Position numbers and translations under genes: made by a program. The notes under the pieces are model-generated. The model was not told the DNA's origin. It saw nothing but the letters and a program-made list of their open reading frames with translations, and ran no database searches. From contig NZ_CP015848.1 in NCBI RefSeq assembly GCF_002105535.1, positions 1,550,907 through 1,614,906 of the forward strand: 64,000 bases of DNA. The letters run 5' to 3'. Shown here in pieces: positions 9,544 through 17,453 of this stretch; the first letter of the stretch is position 1, and every line of letters begins with the position of its first letter. The DNA is from Magnetospirillum sp. ME-1 (GTDB lineage: Bacteria; Pseudomonadota; Alphaproteobacteria; Rhodospirillales; Magnetospirillaceae).

Positions 9544-12234
9544 TTGACCACGCCTCCCGCGTCGCCGCAATTCGATATCACTCCGGTCACCATCGAAGAC
9601 GAGATGAAGCGCTCTTATCTCGATTACGCCATGAGCGTGATCGTGAGCCGCGCGCTTCCCGACGTCCGCGACGGGCTGAAGCCGGTCCACCGCCGCATCC
9701 TGTTCGCCATGAACGAGGCGGGCTACCACTTCAACAAACCGTTCCGTAAATCGGCGCGCATCGTCGGCGACGTCATGGGTAAGTATCACCCCCATGGCGA
9801 TTCGGCCATTTACGACGCCATGGTGCGCATGGCGCAGAATTTTTCCATGCGCCTGCCGCTGGTGGATGGCCAGGGCAATTTCGGCTCCATGGACGGCGAC
9901 CCGCCGGCGGCCATGCGCTATACCGAGGCCCGCCTGGCCCGCTCGGCCCATTCCCTGCTGGAAGACATCGACAAGGAAACCGTCGACTTCCAGGCCAATT
10001 ACGACGAATCCACCCACGAACCCACGGTGCTCCCGGCCCGCTATCCCAATCTGCTGGTCAACGGCGCCGGCGGCATCGCGGTGGGCATGGCCACCAACAT
10101 TCCGCCCCACAATCTGGGCGAGGTGATCGACGCCTGCTGCGCCTATATCGACGACCCGCAAGTGACGGTCGAGCGGCTGATGGAGCTGGTGCCCGGCCCC
10201 GACTTCCCCACGGGCGGCACCATTCTCGGCCGTTCGGGCATCCGCGCCGCCCAGCAGACGGGCCGGGGCTCGGTGGTGATGCGCGGCCGCGTCCACGTGG
10301 AGGAGATCCGCAAGGACCGCGAGGCCATCGTCGTCACCGAGATTCCCTATCAGGTGAACAAGGCCCGCATGCTCGAGCAGATCGCCGAGCTGGTGCGCGA
10401 CAAGAAGCTCGAGGGCATCTCGGACCTGCGCGACGAATCCGACCGCGACGGCGTGCGGGTGGTGATCGAGATCAAGCGCGACGCCATCGCCGAGGTGGTG
10501 CTGGCCCAGCTCTACCGCTTCACGCCCTTGCAGACCAGCTTCGGCGTCAACTCGCTGGCCTTGAACGGCGGCCGACCGCAGATGATGACGCTGCGCGACA
10601 TCATCAAGGCCTTCATCGCCTTCCGCGAGGAGGTGATCACCCGGCGCACCATCTTCGAACTGGGCAAGGCCCGCGACCGCGCCCATGTCTTGGCCGGCCT
10701 GGCCATCGCCGTGGCCAATATCGACGAGGTCATCCGCCTGATCCGCGCCGCTCCCGATCCCGGAGAGGCGCGCGAGAAGCTGATGACCCGGGCCTGGCCG
10801 GTGGGCGACGTGGAGCCCCTGATCCGCCTGATCGACGAGCCCGGCCGCGTCATCGACGAGCAGGGCTGCTATCGTCTGTCGGAAATCCAGGCCAAGGCCA
10901 TTCTGGATCTGCGTCTGCATCGCCTGACAGGGCTCGAGCGCGACAAGATCGGCGACGAACTGCGCGAGATCGGCCACCAGATCGAGGCCTATCTGCTGAT
11001 CCTGTCGTCTCGGCCCCGCCTGTTCGAGGTGATGAAGGGCGAATTGCTGGAAATCCGCGAGCAGTTCGCCACGCCCCGGCGCACCACCATCGAGGAAAAC
11101 GAGTTCGAGGCCGATATCGAGGACCTCATCGCCCGCGAGGACATGGTGGTGACGGTGACCAACACCGGCTACATCAAGCGGGTGCCGGTCACCGCCTATC
11201 GCGCCCAGAAGCGCGGCGGCAAGGGCCGTTCGGGCATGAACATCAAGGACGAGGACTTCCTGTCCGACGTGTTCGTGGCCAACACCCACACCCCGGTGCT
11301 GTTCTTCTCGTCCACCGGCATCGCCTACAAGCTGAAGGTTTACCGCCTGCCGCTGGGCAATCCCCAGGCCCGCGGCAAGGCCATGGTCAACCTGCTGCCC
11401 CTGGACGAGGGCGAGACCATCTCCACCGTCATGCCGCTGCCCGAGGACGAGACCACCTGGGGCGACCTGCACGTCATGTTCGTCACCTCCAAGGGCGACG
11501 TGCGGCGCAATCCGCTGTCCGACTTCACCGAGGTGCGCGCCAACGGCAAGATCGCCATGAAGCTGGGCGAGGGCGAGCGCCTGATCTCGGTGCAGACCTG
11601 TTCGGCCGAGACCGACGACGTCCTGCTGGCCACCCATCTGGGCAAGGCCATCCGCTTTCCGGTCCAGGACGTGCGCGAGTTCAAGAGCCGCGATTCCACC
11701 GGCGTGCGCGGCATCCGGCTGGACGGGGATGACGAGGTCATCTCCATGTCCATCCTGCGCCACACCGACTACGATTCCGAGACCCGCGAGGCCTTTCTCA
11801 AGGGCGATCTGCCCGCCGAGCAGATGGAGAAGATGGGCGCCGAGCAGCAATTCGTGCTCACCGTCACCGAAAACGGCTTCGGCAAGCGTACCTCGGCCTT
11901 CGAATACCGCATCACCGGCCGTGGCGGCTCGGGCATCGCCAACCTGGACATGACCGCCAAGACCGGCACCGTGGTGGCGTCGTTCCCCGTCAACCACGAG
12001 GATGACATCATGCTGGTCAGCGACGGCGGCAAGCTGATCCGCATGCCGGTGGACGACATCCGCATCGCCGGACGCAAGACCCAGGGCGTCACCTTGCTGC
12101 GCACCGCCGAGAACGAACGGGTGGTATCCGCCGCCAGACTGTGCGATATCGGGGGCAATGGCGAAGAGCCCGACGAGTCCGACGAGGGAGCCGGGGATGC
12201 AGCCGAGGATATGGCGGGAGGCGAGGATGCCTAA
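9544..12234 (+). CDS. gyrA: DNA gyrase subunit A
   Basis: An 896-residue type II topoisomerase subunit that cuts and rejoins DNA to introduce negative supercoils. Similarity begins at [20 protein letters not shown]. The catalytic Tyr126 is in AAMRYTEAR. The quinolone-resistance region keeps Ser87 and Asp91 ([10 protein letters not shown]), i.e. the usual sensitive-type residues. The GyrA-box QKRGGKG and the C-terminal beta-pinwheel are present, then an acidic tail rich in Glu and Asp. The start is a TTG at 9544: no in-frame ATG lies near the conserved N terminus, and the in-frame sequence further upstream is not gyrase-like. The 3' end overlaps coaD by 8 bp. Confidence 0.97.
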   Translation: MTTPPASPQFDITPVTIEDEMKRSYLDYAMSVIVSRALPDVRDGLKPVHRRILFAMNEAGYHFNKPFRKSARIVGDVMGKYHPHGDSAIYDAMVRMAQNFSMRLPLVDGQGNFGSMDGDPPAAMRYTEARLARSAHSLLEDIDKETVDFQANYDESTHEPTVLPARYPNLLVNGAGGIAVGMATNIPPHNLGEVIDACCAYIDDPQVTVERLMELVPGPDFPTGGTILGRSGIRAAQQTGRGSVVMRGRVHVEEIRKDREAIVVTEIPYQVNKARMLEQIAELVRDKKLEGISDLRDESDRDGVRVVIEIKRDAIAEVVLAQLYRFTPLQTSFGVNSLALNGGRPQMMTLRDIIKAFIAFREEVITRRTIFELGKARDRAHVLAGLAIAVANIDEVIRLIRAAPDPGEAREKLMTRAWPVGDVEPLIRLIDEPGRVIDEQGCYRLSEIQAKAILDLRLHRLTGLERDKIGDELREIGHQIEAYLLILSSRPRLFEVMKGELLEIREQFATPRRTTIEENEFEADIEDLIAREDMVVTVTNTGYIKRVPVTAYRAQKRGGKGRSGMNIKDEDFLSDVFVANTHTPVLFFSSTGIAYKLKVYRLPLGNPQARGKAMVNLLPLDEGETISTVMPLPEDETTWGDLHVMFVTSKGDVRRNPLSDFTEVRANGKIAMKLGEGERLISVQTCSAETDDVLLATHLGKAIRFPVQDVREFKSRDSTGVRGIRLDGDDEVISMSILRHTDYDSETREAFLKGDLPAEQMEKMGAEQQFVLTVTENGFGKRTSAFEYRITGRGGSGIANLDMTAKTGTVVASFPVNHEDDIMLVSDGGKLIRMPVDDIRIAGRKTQGVTLLRTAENERVVSAARLCDIGGNGEEPDESDEGAGDAAEDMAGGEDA

Positions 12235-12733
12235 GCGCGTCGGTCTCTATCCCGGGACCTTCGACCCCATCACCAATGGGCATATGGACATCGTGGCCCG
12301 CGCCACGCGGATGGTGGACCATCTGATCGTCGCCGTGGCGGTCAATGCCGGCAAGGGGCCGCTGTTCACCCTGGAAGAGCGCGTCGCCATGGCCGAGGCC
12401 GAAATGGCCGAGCTGTCCCAGTCGGTGGGCGTCAGCATCGAGGTGCGCCCCTTCGACACCCTGCTGGTGGATTTCACCGCCAAATGCGGCGCCAACCTGA
12501 TCGTACGGGGCCTGCGCGCCGTTTCCGATTTCGAGTATGAATTCCAGATGGCCGGCATGAACGCCCGCCTGACCTCCGACATCGAGACCATCTTCCTGAT
12601 GGCGTCGGAACGCTGCCAGTTCATCTCGTCGCGCTTCGTCAAGGAGATCGGCCGCCTGGGCGGCGACATCTCCCAGTTCGTCAGCCCCCGCGTCAAGGCA
12701 CGGCTGGACGAAAAGTTCGGCTTCTCGGCTTAA
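12227..12733 (+). CDS. coaD: Phosphopantetheine adenylyltransferase
   Basis: A 168-residue enzyme that transfers AMP from ATP to 4'-phosphopantetheine, the penultimate step of coenzyme A synthesis in the cytoplasm. The nucleotidyltransferase fold starts [21 protein letters not shown], with the ATP-binding GTFDP and T/NxGH motifs. [16 protein letters not shown] and the ISSRFVKEI segment are also typical. The ATG at 12227 is preceded by GGGAGGCGAGG and lies inside the gyrA 3' end (8-bp overlap), indicating translational coupling. The longer frame upstream is within gyrA and is rejected. Length is normal for the family. Confidence 0.96.
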   Translation: MPKRVGLYPGTFDPITNGHMDIVARATRMVDHLIVAVAVNAGKGPLFTLEERVAMAEAEMAELSQSVGVSIEVRPFDTLLVDFTAKCGANLIVRGLRAVSDFEYEFQMAGMNARLTSDIETIFLMASERCQFISSRFVKEIGRLGGDISQFVSPRVKARLDEKFGFSA

Positions 12734-12744
12734 GGAAGACCAAA

Positions 12745-13221
12745 GTGGACCTTGAGAACACCCTGTATCTCGACCTGAAGGACGGTCGCGTCGTCATCGA
12801 ACTGCGCCCCGACCTCGCGCCCAACCACGTGGCCCGCATCAAGGAACTGGCCCGCGCCAAGTTCTATGACGGCATCAAGTTCCACCGGGTGATCGACGGC
12901 TTCATGGCCCAGACCGGCTGCCCGCTGGGCACCGGCACCGGCGGTTCCGGCACCAAGCTGAAGGCGGAGTTCAACTCGGGCAAGCATGTGCGCGGCACCT
13001 GCTCCATGGCCCGCGCCCAGTCGCCCGACAGCGCCGATTCCCAGTTCTTCATCTGTTTCGACACCCAGTCCTACCTGGATCGCCAGTACACCATCTGGGG
13101 CCAGGTGGTCGAAGGCATGGAGTTCGTGGACATGATCAAGAAGGGCGCGCCGCGCACCGGGGCGGTCACCGATCCCGATTGCATCGTGTCCTTGCGCGTC
13201 GCCGCCGATTCCGAGGGTTGA
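12745..13221 (+). CDS. Peptidyl-prolyl cis-trans isomerase, cyclophilin type (cytoplasmic)
   Basis: A 158-residue cyclophilin that catalyses proline isomerisation during protein folding. Core motifs are FHRVIDGFMAQTGCP, the GTGTGGSG loop, MARAQSPDSADSQFFIC and the WGQVVEGM segment. There is no signal peptide, so it should act in the cytoplasm. It starts with GTG at 12745, preceded by AGGAAG; the N terminus DLENTLYLDLKDGRVVIEL aligns with the neighbouring paralogue, which supports the start. It is followed 4 bp later by an exported paralogue, so the pair is a likely tandem duplication expressed as one operon with gyrA-coaD upstream. Confidence 0.93.
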   Translation: MDLENTLYLDLKDGRVVIELRPDLAPNHVARIKELARAKFYDGIKFHRVIDGFMAQTGCPLGTGTGGSGTKLKAEFNSGKHVRGTCSMARAQSPDSADSQFFICFDTQSYLDRQYTIWGQVVEGMEFVDMIKKGAPRTGAVTDPDCIVSLRVAADSEG

Positions 13222-13225
13222 GACC

Positions 13226-13771
13226 ATGCTGAAGCGTCTGTTTCTCGCCGCCGCCGCCCTGATCCTGGCCGTGACCCAGCCGGCCGTGGCCGCCGATCCC
13301 GAGAACACCCTGGTGATGGAAATCGCCACCGGCAAGGTGACCATCGAACTGCGCCCCGATCTGGCGCCCAAGCATGTGGCCCGCATCAAGGAACTGGTGC
13401 GCAAGGGCTTCTATGACGGCACGGTGTTCCATCGCGTCATCCCCGGCTTCATGGCCCAGGGCGGCGATCCCACCGGCACCGGCACCGGCGGCTCGGGTGT
13501 CAAGCTGCGCGCCGAGTTCACCGGCGAACCCTTCGTGCGCGGCGTGGTGGGCATGGCCCGTTCGGCCAGCCCGGACTCGGCCGATTCCCAGTTCTTCATC
13601 ATGTTCGGCTCGGCCCCCAGCCTGGACGGCCGCTATACCGCCGTGGGCCGGGTGATCGAGGGAATGGAGAGCGTGGACCGCATCAAGTCGGGCGATCCGG
13701 CCGACAACGGCATCGTTTCCAAGCCCGATAAGCTCATCCGCATGCAGGTGCTGGCGGACATCAAGAAGTAG
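13226..13771 (+). CDS. Peptidyl-prolyl cis-trans isomerase, cyclophilin type (exported)
   Basis: A 181-residue cyclophilin with a clear Sec signal peptide (MLKRLFLAAAALILAVTQ, cleavage probably after AVAA near residue 23), so it should fold proteins in the periplasm. The catalytic block FHRVIPGFMAQGGDP, GTGTGGSG, ARSASPDSADSQFFIMF and the GRVIEGM segment are intact. It closely resembles the upstream cytoplasmic copy, from ENTLVMEIATGKVTIELRPD onward. The 4-bp gap between the two genes indicates one transcript. A tRNA-Lys promoter begins directly downstream. Confidence 0.93.
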   Translation: MLKRLFLAAAALILAVTQPAVAADPENTLVMEIATGKVTIELRPDLAPKHVARIKELVRKGFYDGTVFHRVIPGFMAQGGDPTGTGTGGSGVKLRAEFTGEPFVRGVVGMARSASPDSADSQFFIMFGSAPSLDGRYTAVGRVIEGMESVDRIKSGDPADNGIVSKPDKLIRMQVLADIKK

Positions 13772-13785
13772 GGTTCTTCCCATCG

Positions 13786-13814
13786 TTGACGAGCGGCGCT
13801 CATCTGCCTATGGT
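13786..13814 (+). promoter_or_regulatory. Promoter of tRNA-Lys
   Basis: TTGACG (13786-13791), 17 bp, TATGGT (13809-13814): a near-consensus sigma70-type promoter. The predicted start near 13821 is about 11 nt before the tRNA. The region after the -10 is GC-rich (GAGCGCC), as in stringently controlled stable-RNA promoters. An 8-bp inverted repeat (13795-13802/13814-13821) flanks the -10. Confidence 0.75.
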
Positions 13815-13831
13815 GAGCGCCCTTCGTTTCT

Positions 13832-13907
13832 GGGTCCGTAGCTCAGTCGGTAGAGCAAGCGACTTTTAATCGAGAGGTCCCGGGTTCGAGTCCCGGCGGA
13901 CCCACCA
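13832..13907 (+). tRNA. tRNA-Lys (anticodon UUU)
   Basis: A 76-nt cloverleaf. Acceptor GGGTCCG pairs with CGGACCC, the D arm is GCTC/GAGC, the anticodon loop is CTTTTAA (anticodon TTT), the T arm is CCGGG-TTCGAGT-CCCGG, and CCA is encoded. The anticodon stem (AGCGA/TCGAG) pairs only in its three loop-proximal positions; the two outer pairs would be A.G and G.A. Confidence 0.96.
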
Positions 13908-13915
13908 AGACCTCG

Positions 13916-13948
13916 AAAACCCGCCGGTTATCAGCCGGCGGGTTTTTT
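13916..13948 (+). terminator. Terminator after tRNA-Lys (possibly bidirectional)
   Basis: An 8-bp perfect stem CCCGCCGG/CCGGCGGG with a 7-nt loop, preceded by AAAA and followed by six T residues. It ends the tRNA-Lys transcript. Because the flank is A-rich on the other side, and the convergent gene ends at 13947, it could terminate that gene too. Confidence 0.9.
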
Positions 13949-14381
13949 ACATGTCGGCGCGGGTCCAGTCGATGGTGTCGGCCACCTGGTCGGAGGGGCC
14001 CTCCCGGGGGTCGACGCCCACATTCCGGCGCTCCTTGCCGGTGCGGCGGTCGACGAAGGCGGTGTGGCCGCAGGCGTTGCAGATCAGCAGAATTCCGTTC
14101 TCGGCGGCGTGGCGCTCCACGTTGGAGCCGCATGCCGAGCAGGAGGTGAGGGACATTCGGTCGTCTTCCATGGCGTTGCCGATGCGATCGGCCACCGCTT
14201 CCAGTTCCTCCTCGATGTCGGCTTCGACTTTTTCGACCTGGCGGATTTCGGTGAACAATTCCCGCAAGGCGACCAAGGTCGCGCGGGTTTCCTGATGCAT
14301 GGCCAGGACTTCATCCCGGAGGCCGCGAAGCTCGGCCAGGATCATCTGTGCTTCCGCTGAGGTGGGCTTGAGATCCGTCAC
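13947..14381 (-). CDS. Coiled-coil protein with C-terminal zinc ribbon, function unknown
   Basis: 144 residues. The N-terminal part (about 10-80) is a charged coiled coil (LAELRGLRDEVLAMHQETRATL, then EVEADIEEELEAV-type heptads). The C-terminal part has a zinc-ribbon pattern CSACGSN ... LICNACGHTAFVDRRTGKER with two CxxC knuckles about 20 residues apart. No catalytic motif is seen. The combination suggests binding to nucleic acid or a protein partner, but this is inference. It is convergent with tRNA-Lys and shares its terminator. The stop TAA is inside the terminator's T run. Confidence 0.75.
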   Translation of the reverse strand: MTDLKPTSAEAQMILAELRGLRDEVLAMHQETRATLVALRELFTEIRQVEKVEADIEEELEAVADRIGNAMEDDRMSLTSCSACGSNVERHAAENGILLICNACGHTAFVDRRTGKERRNVGVDPREGPSDQVADTIDWTRADM

Positions 14382-14466
14382 CCCGTCCTCCCTTGGATAT
14401 CCATGAAAACATTACGCCAAATTGCCGGATTCCGTCATTGTGGAGACTGCTTAGGCAGGCGGCCTG

Positions 14467-14496
14467 TTTACCGAATATTCAGGTGCTCCATACTAT
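14467..14496 (+). promoter_or_regulatory. Possible promoter for the 48-aa ORF
   Basis: TTTACC (14467-14472), 18-bp spacer, TACTAT (14491-14496). A transcript from near 14503 would have a leader of about 40 nt to the small ORF. The match is moderate. Confidence 0.35.
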
Positions 14497-14541
14497 GATG
14501 GCTTCGTCCTTATTCTTTCCGTCTCCTTGACGGAGGCTGTG

Positions 14542-14688
14542 ATGATACCTCGTCCTCTCCTTGCCGCAGTGACTGCCTGCCTCGCCGGCGAGGGGTATTC
14601 GGTGCTGACCGCGCCGCCCAGCCTGATCAGGGCGGTGGTGGCAAGGCTCTCCGCCGAGCTTCGGGACAAGGTGTCCGCTAATCCCTGA
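14542..14688 (+). CDS. Small hypothetical protein, 48 aa
   Basis: The ORF runs ATG-TGA, beginning MIPRPLLAAVTACLAGEGYS and ending DKVSANP. It has a good Shine-Dalgarno (GGAGG at 14532-14536, 6 nt before the ATG) and third positions rich in G and C like its neighbours. No family is recognised and there is no clear membrane segment. It ends about 70 bp before the HTH-containing gene and could share its transcript. It may be a real small protein or a leader ORF. Confidence 0.45.
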   Translation: MIPRPLLAAVTACLAGEGYSVLTAPPSLIRAVVARLSAELRDKVSANP

Positions 14689-14727
14689 TCACCGAGCCGT
14701 CTTGACAGTCCGCCTGGGCCGTAGCAC

Positions 14728-14747
14728 CGTCAACCTGTGCGTTGACG
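14728..14747. promoter_or_regulatory. Inverted repeat CGTCAAC-N6-GTTGACG, operator candidate
   Basis: Perfect 7-bp arms (14728-14734 and 14741-14747) are centred 18 bp before the chosen ATG of a gene whose C terminus is a helix-turn-helix. A TTGACA lies at 14702. It is a candidate autoregulatory site. Confidence 0.4.
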
Positions 14748-14755
14748 AGGGGGCG

Positions 14756-15655
14756 ATGGATCTATTCGACTTGATGAGCCAGGGGCGCGAGGACAAGGCC
14801 CTCGACCGTCTGGAAGGCATGCTGGCGCTCTACGAGTCCGAGAGCGAGGCCGAGCAGGACGAGGCGCTGGAGCGCGCCCGGGCATTCTGCGATCTGGAAT
14901 GGGGCAGCTATCCCGCCGGCCTGGAGGTCTTGGCCCGGCGCTGCGCCACCCGCAAGGGCGACGGCGCCGAGGCGGCCATGCAGGCGCTTCGTCTGCACGA
15001 GGAAGGAGCCAAGCCGGGCAGCATCATCCGCGCCGTGCGCCTGTCGCGGCTGCGCGAGATGAGCCGCGTCGACGAGCGGGCGGCAGTGATCGAGCGCTAC
15101 GGGAGTATCGAGGCGGTCCTGCGTCCCACGGATTTCGAAACGGTGTTCATCTCGGCCGCATCATCTGGCGGAAGTGTCGCCGAGATCGAGGCGGCGGTGG
15201 CCGCCGCCCAGCCCATGCCGGCCGGTATCGAGGCCGCCCGGATGGAAGCCCTGCGTTGGGAGGCCCGGCTGCGCCACATGGAACTGGTGGCCGAGCCCGA
15301 AACCCAGCCGCCGGTCCTGCCGCCGGCCTGCGCCGCCCGTCACCGCCTGGTCGAGGAGGCCTGGCGCCGGGGGCTGCCGGTGGCCTCCATCGCCGATTTC
15401 TCCGCCCGCCTGGAGTATTGGAGCGGGCGGGGCAGGGAGGATTGCAGCGGCTATGCCGTGCTGGCCGCCGATTTCGAGACTTTGGCTCAGGGACTGAGCA
15501 TCCGGGGAACGGCGCCGTCCACCAAGGACCGCGCCCGCGCCCTGAAAGAGGCCAATCCCGAATGGTCCCTGGCCCGCATCGGCAAGGAACTGGGCATTTC
15601 CCGCCAGGCGGTGCACAAGCACCTGAAGGGCGCGGCCGTCAGCCCGGCCAAATAG
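14756..15655 (+). CDS. Hypothetical protein with C-terminal helix-turn-helix
   Basis: 299 residues from the ATG at 14756 (SD GAGGGGG; a TTG at 14702 could add 18 residues). The first 230 residues are helix-rich and match no family I know. The extreme C terminus (about 265-295) is an HTH of the type WSLARIGKELGISRQAVHKHL, a pattern seen in small DNA-binding domains. It probably binds DNA. A perfect inverted repeat in its own leader (14728-14747) is the obvious candidate target. No signal peptide or membrane segment is visible. It is followed by an independently promoted BON-domain gene. Confidence 0.8.
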   Translation: MDLFDLMSQGREDKALDRLEGMLALYESESEAEQDEALERARAFCDLEWGSYPAGLEVLARRCATRKGDGAEAAMQALRLHEEGAKPGSIIRAVRLSRLREMSRVDERAAVIERYGSIEAVLRPTDFETVFISAASSGGSVAEIEAAVAAAQPMPAGIEAARMEALRWEARLRHMELVAEPETQPPVLPPACAARHRLVEEAWRRGLPVASIADFSARLEYWSGRGREDCSGYAVLAADFETLAQGLSIRGTAPSTKDRARALKEANPEWSLARIGKELGISRQAVHKHLKGAAVSPAK

Positions 15656-15659
15656 CCGA

Positions 15660-15688
15660 TTGGCGGTCTTGGTCTTGGCCTGTATGGT
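15660..15688 (+). promoter_or_regulatory. Probable promoter of the BON-domain gene
   Basis: TTGGCG (15660-15665), 17 bp, TATGGT (15683-15688). The start point would be near 15695, about 25 nt before the ATG. Confidence 0.5.
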
Positions 15689-15720
15689 TGCTGGTCACAC
15701 CATTGCCCGGGAAGCGCTCC

Positions 15721-16314
15721 ATGCGTCGTTTCGTCCTTGCCGCCGCCGCCGGCCTCGGCCTCGTCCTCGCCTCTCCCGCCCAAGCGCAGTTGATGGACGT
15801 GCTGACCGCGCCCAAAACCCTGATCGACCGGGCCATCGAGGCGCGTTCGGCTTCGGACATCGCCAAGGACAACGTCATCGTCGCCAAGGTCAACGGCTAT
15901 ATGGGCAAGAACGCCACCATCAAGGCCTCGACCGAGATCTACGAGCAGCGGCTGCTGATCACCGGCCTGTTCGATGACAAGGCCACCTACGACCAGTTCC
16001 AGAAGGATGTGAAGAGCGTCGAGGGCGTGAAGAAGCTCTACTGGCACGTAACCTATTTGCCTAAGGACGATCCCAAGCGCAAGGCGCTGCCCAGCTGGGC
16101 CGATACGGTGGAGATGGGCGTCAAGGCGCAAGCCCGCCTGATCGGTACCAAGGGGGGGGCCGACGTGAATTTCCGCACCACCGTGGATTCCTACGGCAAT
16201 CTCTACGTCATCGGCCGCGCCCGTTCCCAGGAAGAGGCCAACAAGGCCATTTCCCGCCTCCGGGAAGGCGAGGGGATCAAGAAGGTGGTCAACTATATCG
16301 AAGTCAGGCCCTGA
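15721..16314 (+). CDS. Periplasmic BON-domain protein
   Basis: 197 residues with a Sec signal peptide (MRRFVLAAAAGLGLVLASPA, cleaved near AQA). Two BON-like modules follow, about 45-115 and 125-197. Each has the alternating pattern of helix then NLYVIGRARSQEEANKAISR and ends in VxxVVNYIEV. BON domains are small periplasmic or outer-membrane folds thought to bind phospholipid or stabilise the envelope, as in OsmY and the BON lipoprotein DolP. The ATG at 15721 is chosen because it opens the signal peptide; the longer frame overlaps the preceding gene. The next small membrane-protein gene follows after 5 bp. Confidence 0.88.
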   Translation: MRRFVLAAAAGLGLVLASPAQAQLMDVLTAPKTLIDRAIEARSASDIAKDNVIVAKVNGYMGKNATIKASTEIYEQRLLITGLFDDKATYDQFQKDVKSVEGVKKLYWHVTYLPKDDPKRKALPSWADTVEMGVKAQARLIGTKGGADVNFRTTVDSYGNLYVIGRARSQEEANKAISRLREGEGIKKVVNYIEVRP

Positions 16315-16319
16315 GAATC

Positions 16320-16568
16320 ATGAATGACACCCCCAAGAAGAAGGGCTTGCCGCGCCACGTGATCGGCGCCGTCTGGACCCTGTTCGGCTTTGTCGGCGGC
16401 ATCACCCTGCTGCTGGTCCTGCCCAAGTATTTCGGCGTGCCGCCCAAGCTGGCGGGCTTCATCTCCATGGTTTTCTGGCTGGGCTCCACCTGGGTGTTCT
16501 GGACCGGCGGCGAGGAGCCGCCCAAGCGGCAGGACGCCCCGGCCGAGACACCCAAGGCCGAGAGCTGA
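16320..16568 (+). CDS. Small membrane protein, 82 aa, unknown
   Basis: 82 residues with two predicted membrane segments (about 14-35, AVWTLFGFVGGITLLLVLP, and about 44-62, AGFISMVFWLGSTWVFW) and a charged, Pro-rich cytoplasmic tail ending ETPKAES. No family is recognised. It lies 5 bp after the BON gene and 5 bp before the permease gene, so the three are likely one transcript. A role at the inner membrane is all that can be said. Confidence 0.75.
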   Translation: MNDTPKKKGLPRHVIGAVWTLFGFVGGITLLLVLPKYFGVPPKLAGFISMVFWLGSTWVFWTGGEEPPKRQDAPAETPKAES

Positions 16569-16573
16569 GCACC

Positions 16574-17449
16574 ATGCGGGACCACGCCTGGACCAAGGCC
16601 ATGCCGGGCGTCTTCGTGCTGCTGTGGAGCACCGGCTTCATCGGCGGTAAGTACGGCCTGCCCTATGCCGAGCCCTTCACCTTCCTGGTGCTGCGCTTCA
16701 TCATCGTCATCGCGCTGCTGGGCGCGGTGGTGGCGGCCAGCCGCGCCAAGTTTCCCACCGATCCCAGACTGTGGCTGCATCTGGCCGTCTCGGGGCTCCT
16801 GGTCCACGCCATCTATCTGGGCGGCGTGTTCAGCGCCATCCATCACGGCGTGCCGTCGGGCATGGTCGCCCTGGTGGCCGGGTTGCAGCCGCTGCTGACC
16901 GCCGCCGTGGTCGGGCCCTTGCTGGGCGAGACGGTGGGGCCGCGCCAGTGGCTGGGCCTTGGTCTCGGACTGGTGGGCGTCGCCATGGTGCTGTCGACCC
17001 GCCTGACGGGAGTGAATTTCGACGGCTTCGGCTGGGACGGCATGGCCTTCGCCATCGCCGCCCTGCTGGCCATCACCGGCGGCACCTTGTACCAGAAGCG
17101 CTTTTGCACCGGCATGGACCTGCGCACCGGCACCCTGATCCAGTATCTGGCCGCCCTGGCGGCCCTGGCGCCCCTGGCGGTGGGGTTCGAGACCATGGTC
17201 ATCCAGTGGACGGCTCACTTCGTGCTGGCGCTGGGCTGGCTGGTGCTGGTGCTGTCGCTGGGCGCCATCAGCCTGCTGATGACCCTGATCCGTCTGGGCG
17301 AGGCGGCCAAGGTGGCCAGCTTCTTCTATCTGGTGCCGCCGGTCACCGCCCTGCTGGCCTGGCTGCTGTTCGACGAGGTGCTGACTCCGCTGGCCCTGGC
17401 CGGAATGGCCGCCACCGCCATCGGCGTGGCCCTGGTGGTCCGCAAATAG
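16574..17449 (+). CDS. EamA/DMT-family transporter
   Basis: 291 residues with about ten membrane segments in two homologous halves, as in the drug/metabolite transporter superfamily (EamA/RhaT type). Recognisable elements are the N-terminal LLWSTGFIGGKYGL and the end-of-half motif GVALVVRK. The substrate cannot be read from sequence; family members export amino acids, nucleosides or drugs. It is the last gene of the BON-membrane protein-permease group and converges on the glycosyltransferase gene, with 4 bp between the stops. Confidence 0.9.
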   Translation: MRDHAWTKAMPGVFVLLWSTGFIGGKYGLPYAEPFTFLVLRFIIVIALLGAVVAASRAKFPTDPRLWLHLAVSGLLVHAIYLGGVFSAIHHGVPSGMVALVAGLQPLLTAAVVGPLLGETVGPRQWLGLGLGLVGVAMVLSTRLTGVNFDGFGWDGMAFAIAALLAITGGTLYQKRFCTGMDLRTGTLIQYLAALAALAPLAVGFETMVIQWTAHFVLALGWLVLVLSLGAISLLMTLIRLGEAAKVASFFYLVPPVTALLAWLLFDEVLTPLALAGMAATAIGVALVVRK

Positions 17450-17453
17450 GGTA

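Noticed and set aside
14702-14730. TTGACA as the -35 of a promoter for the HTH gene
   Set aside because: The hexamer 17 bp downstream (CACCGT) is not a plausible -10. Only the inverted repeat is kept as a candidate site.
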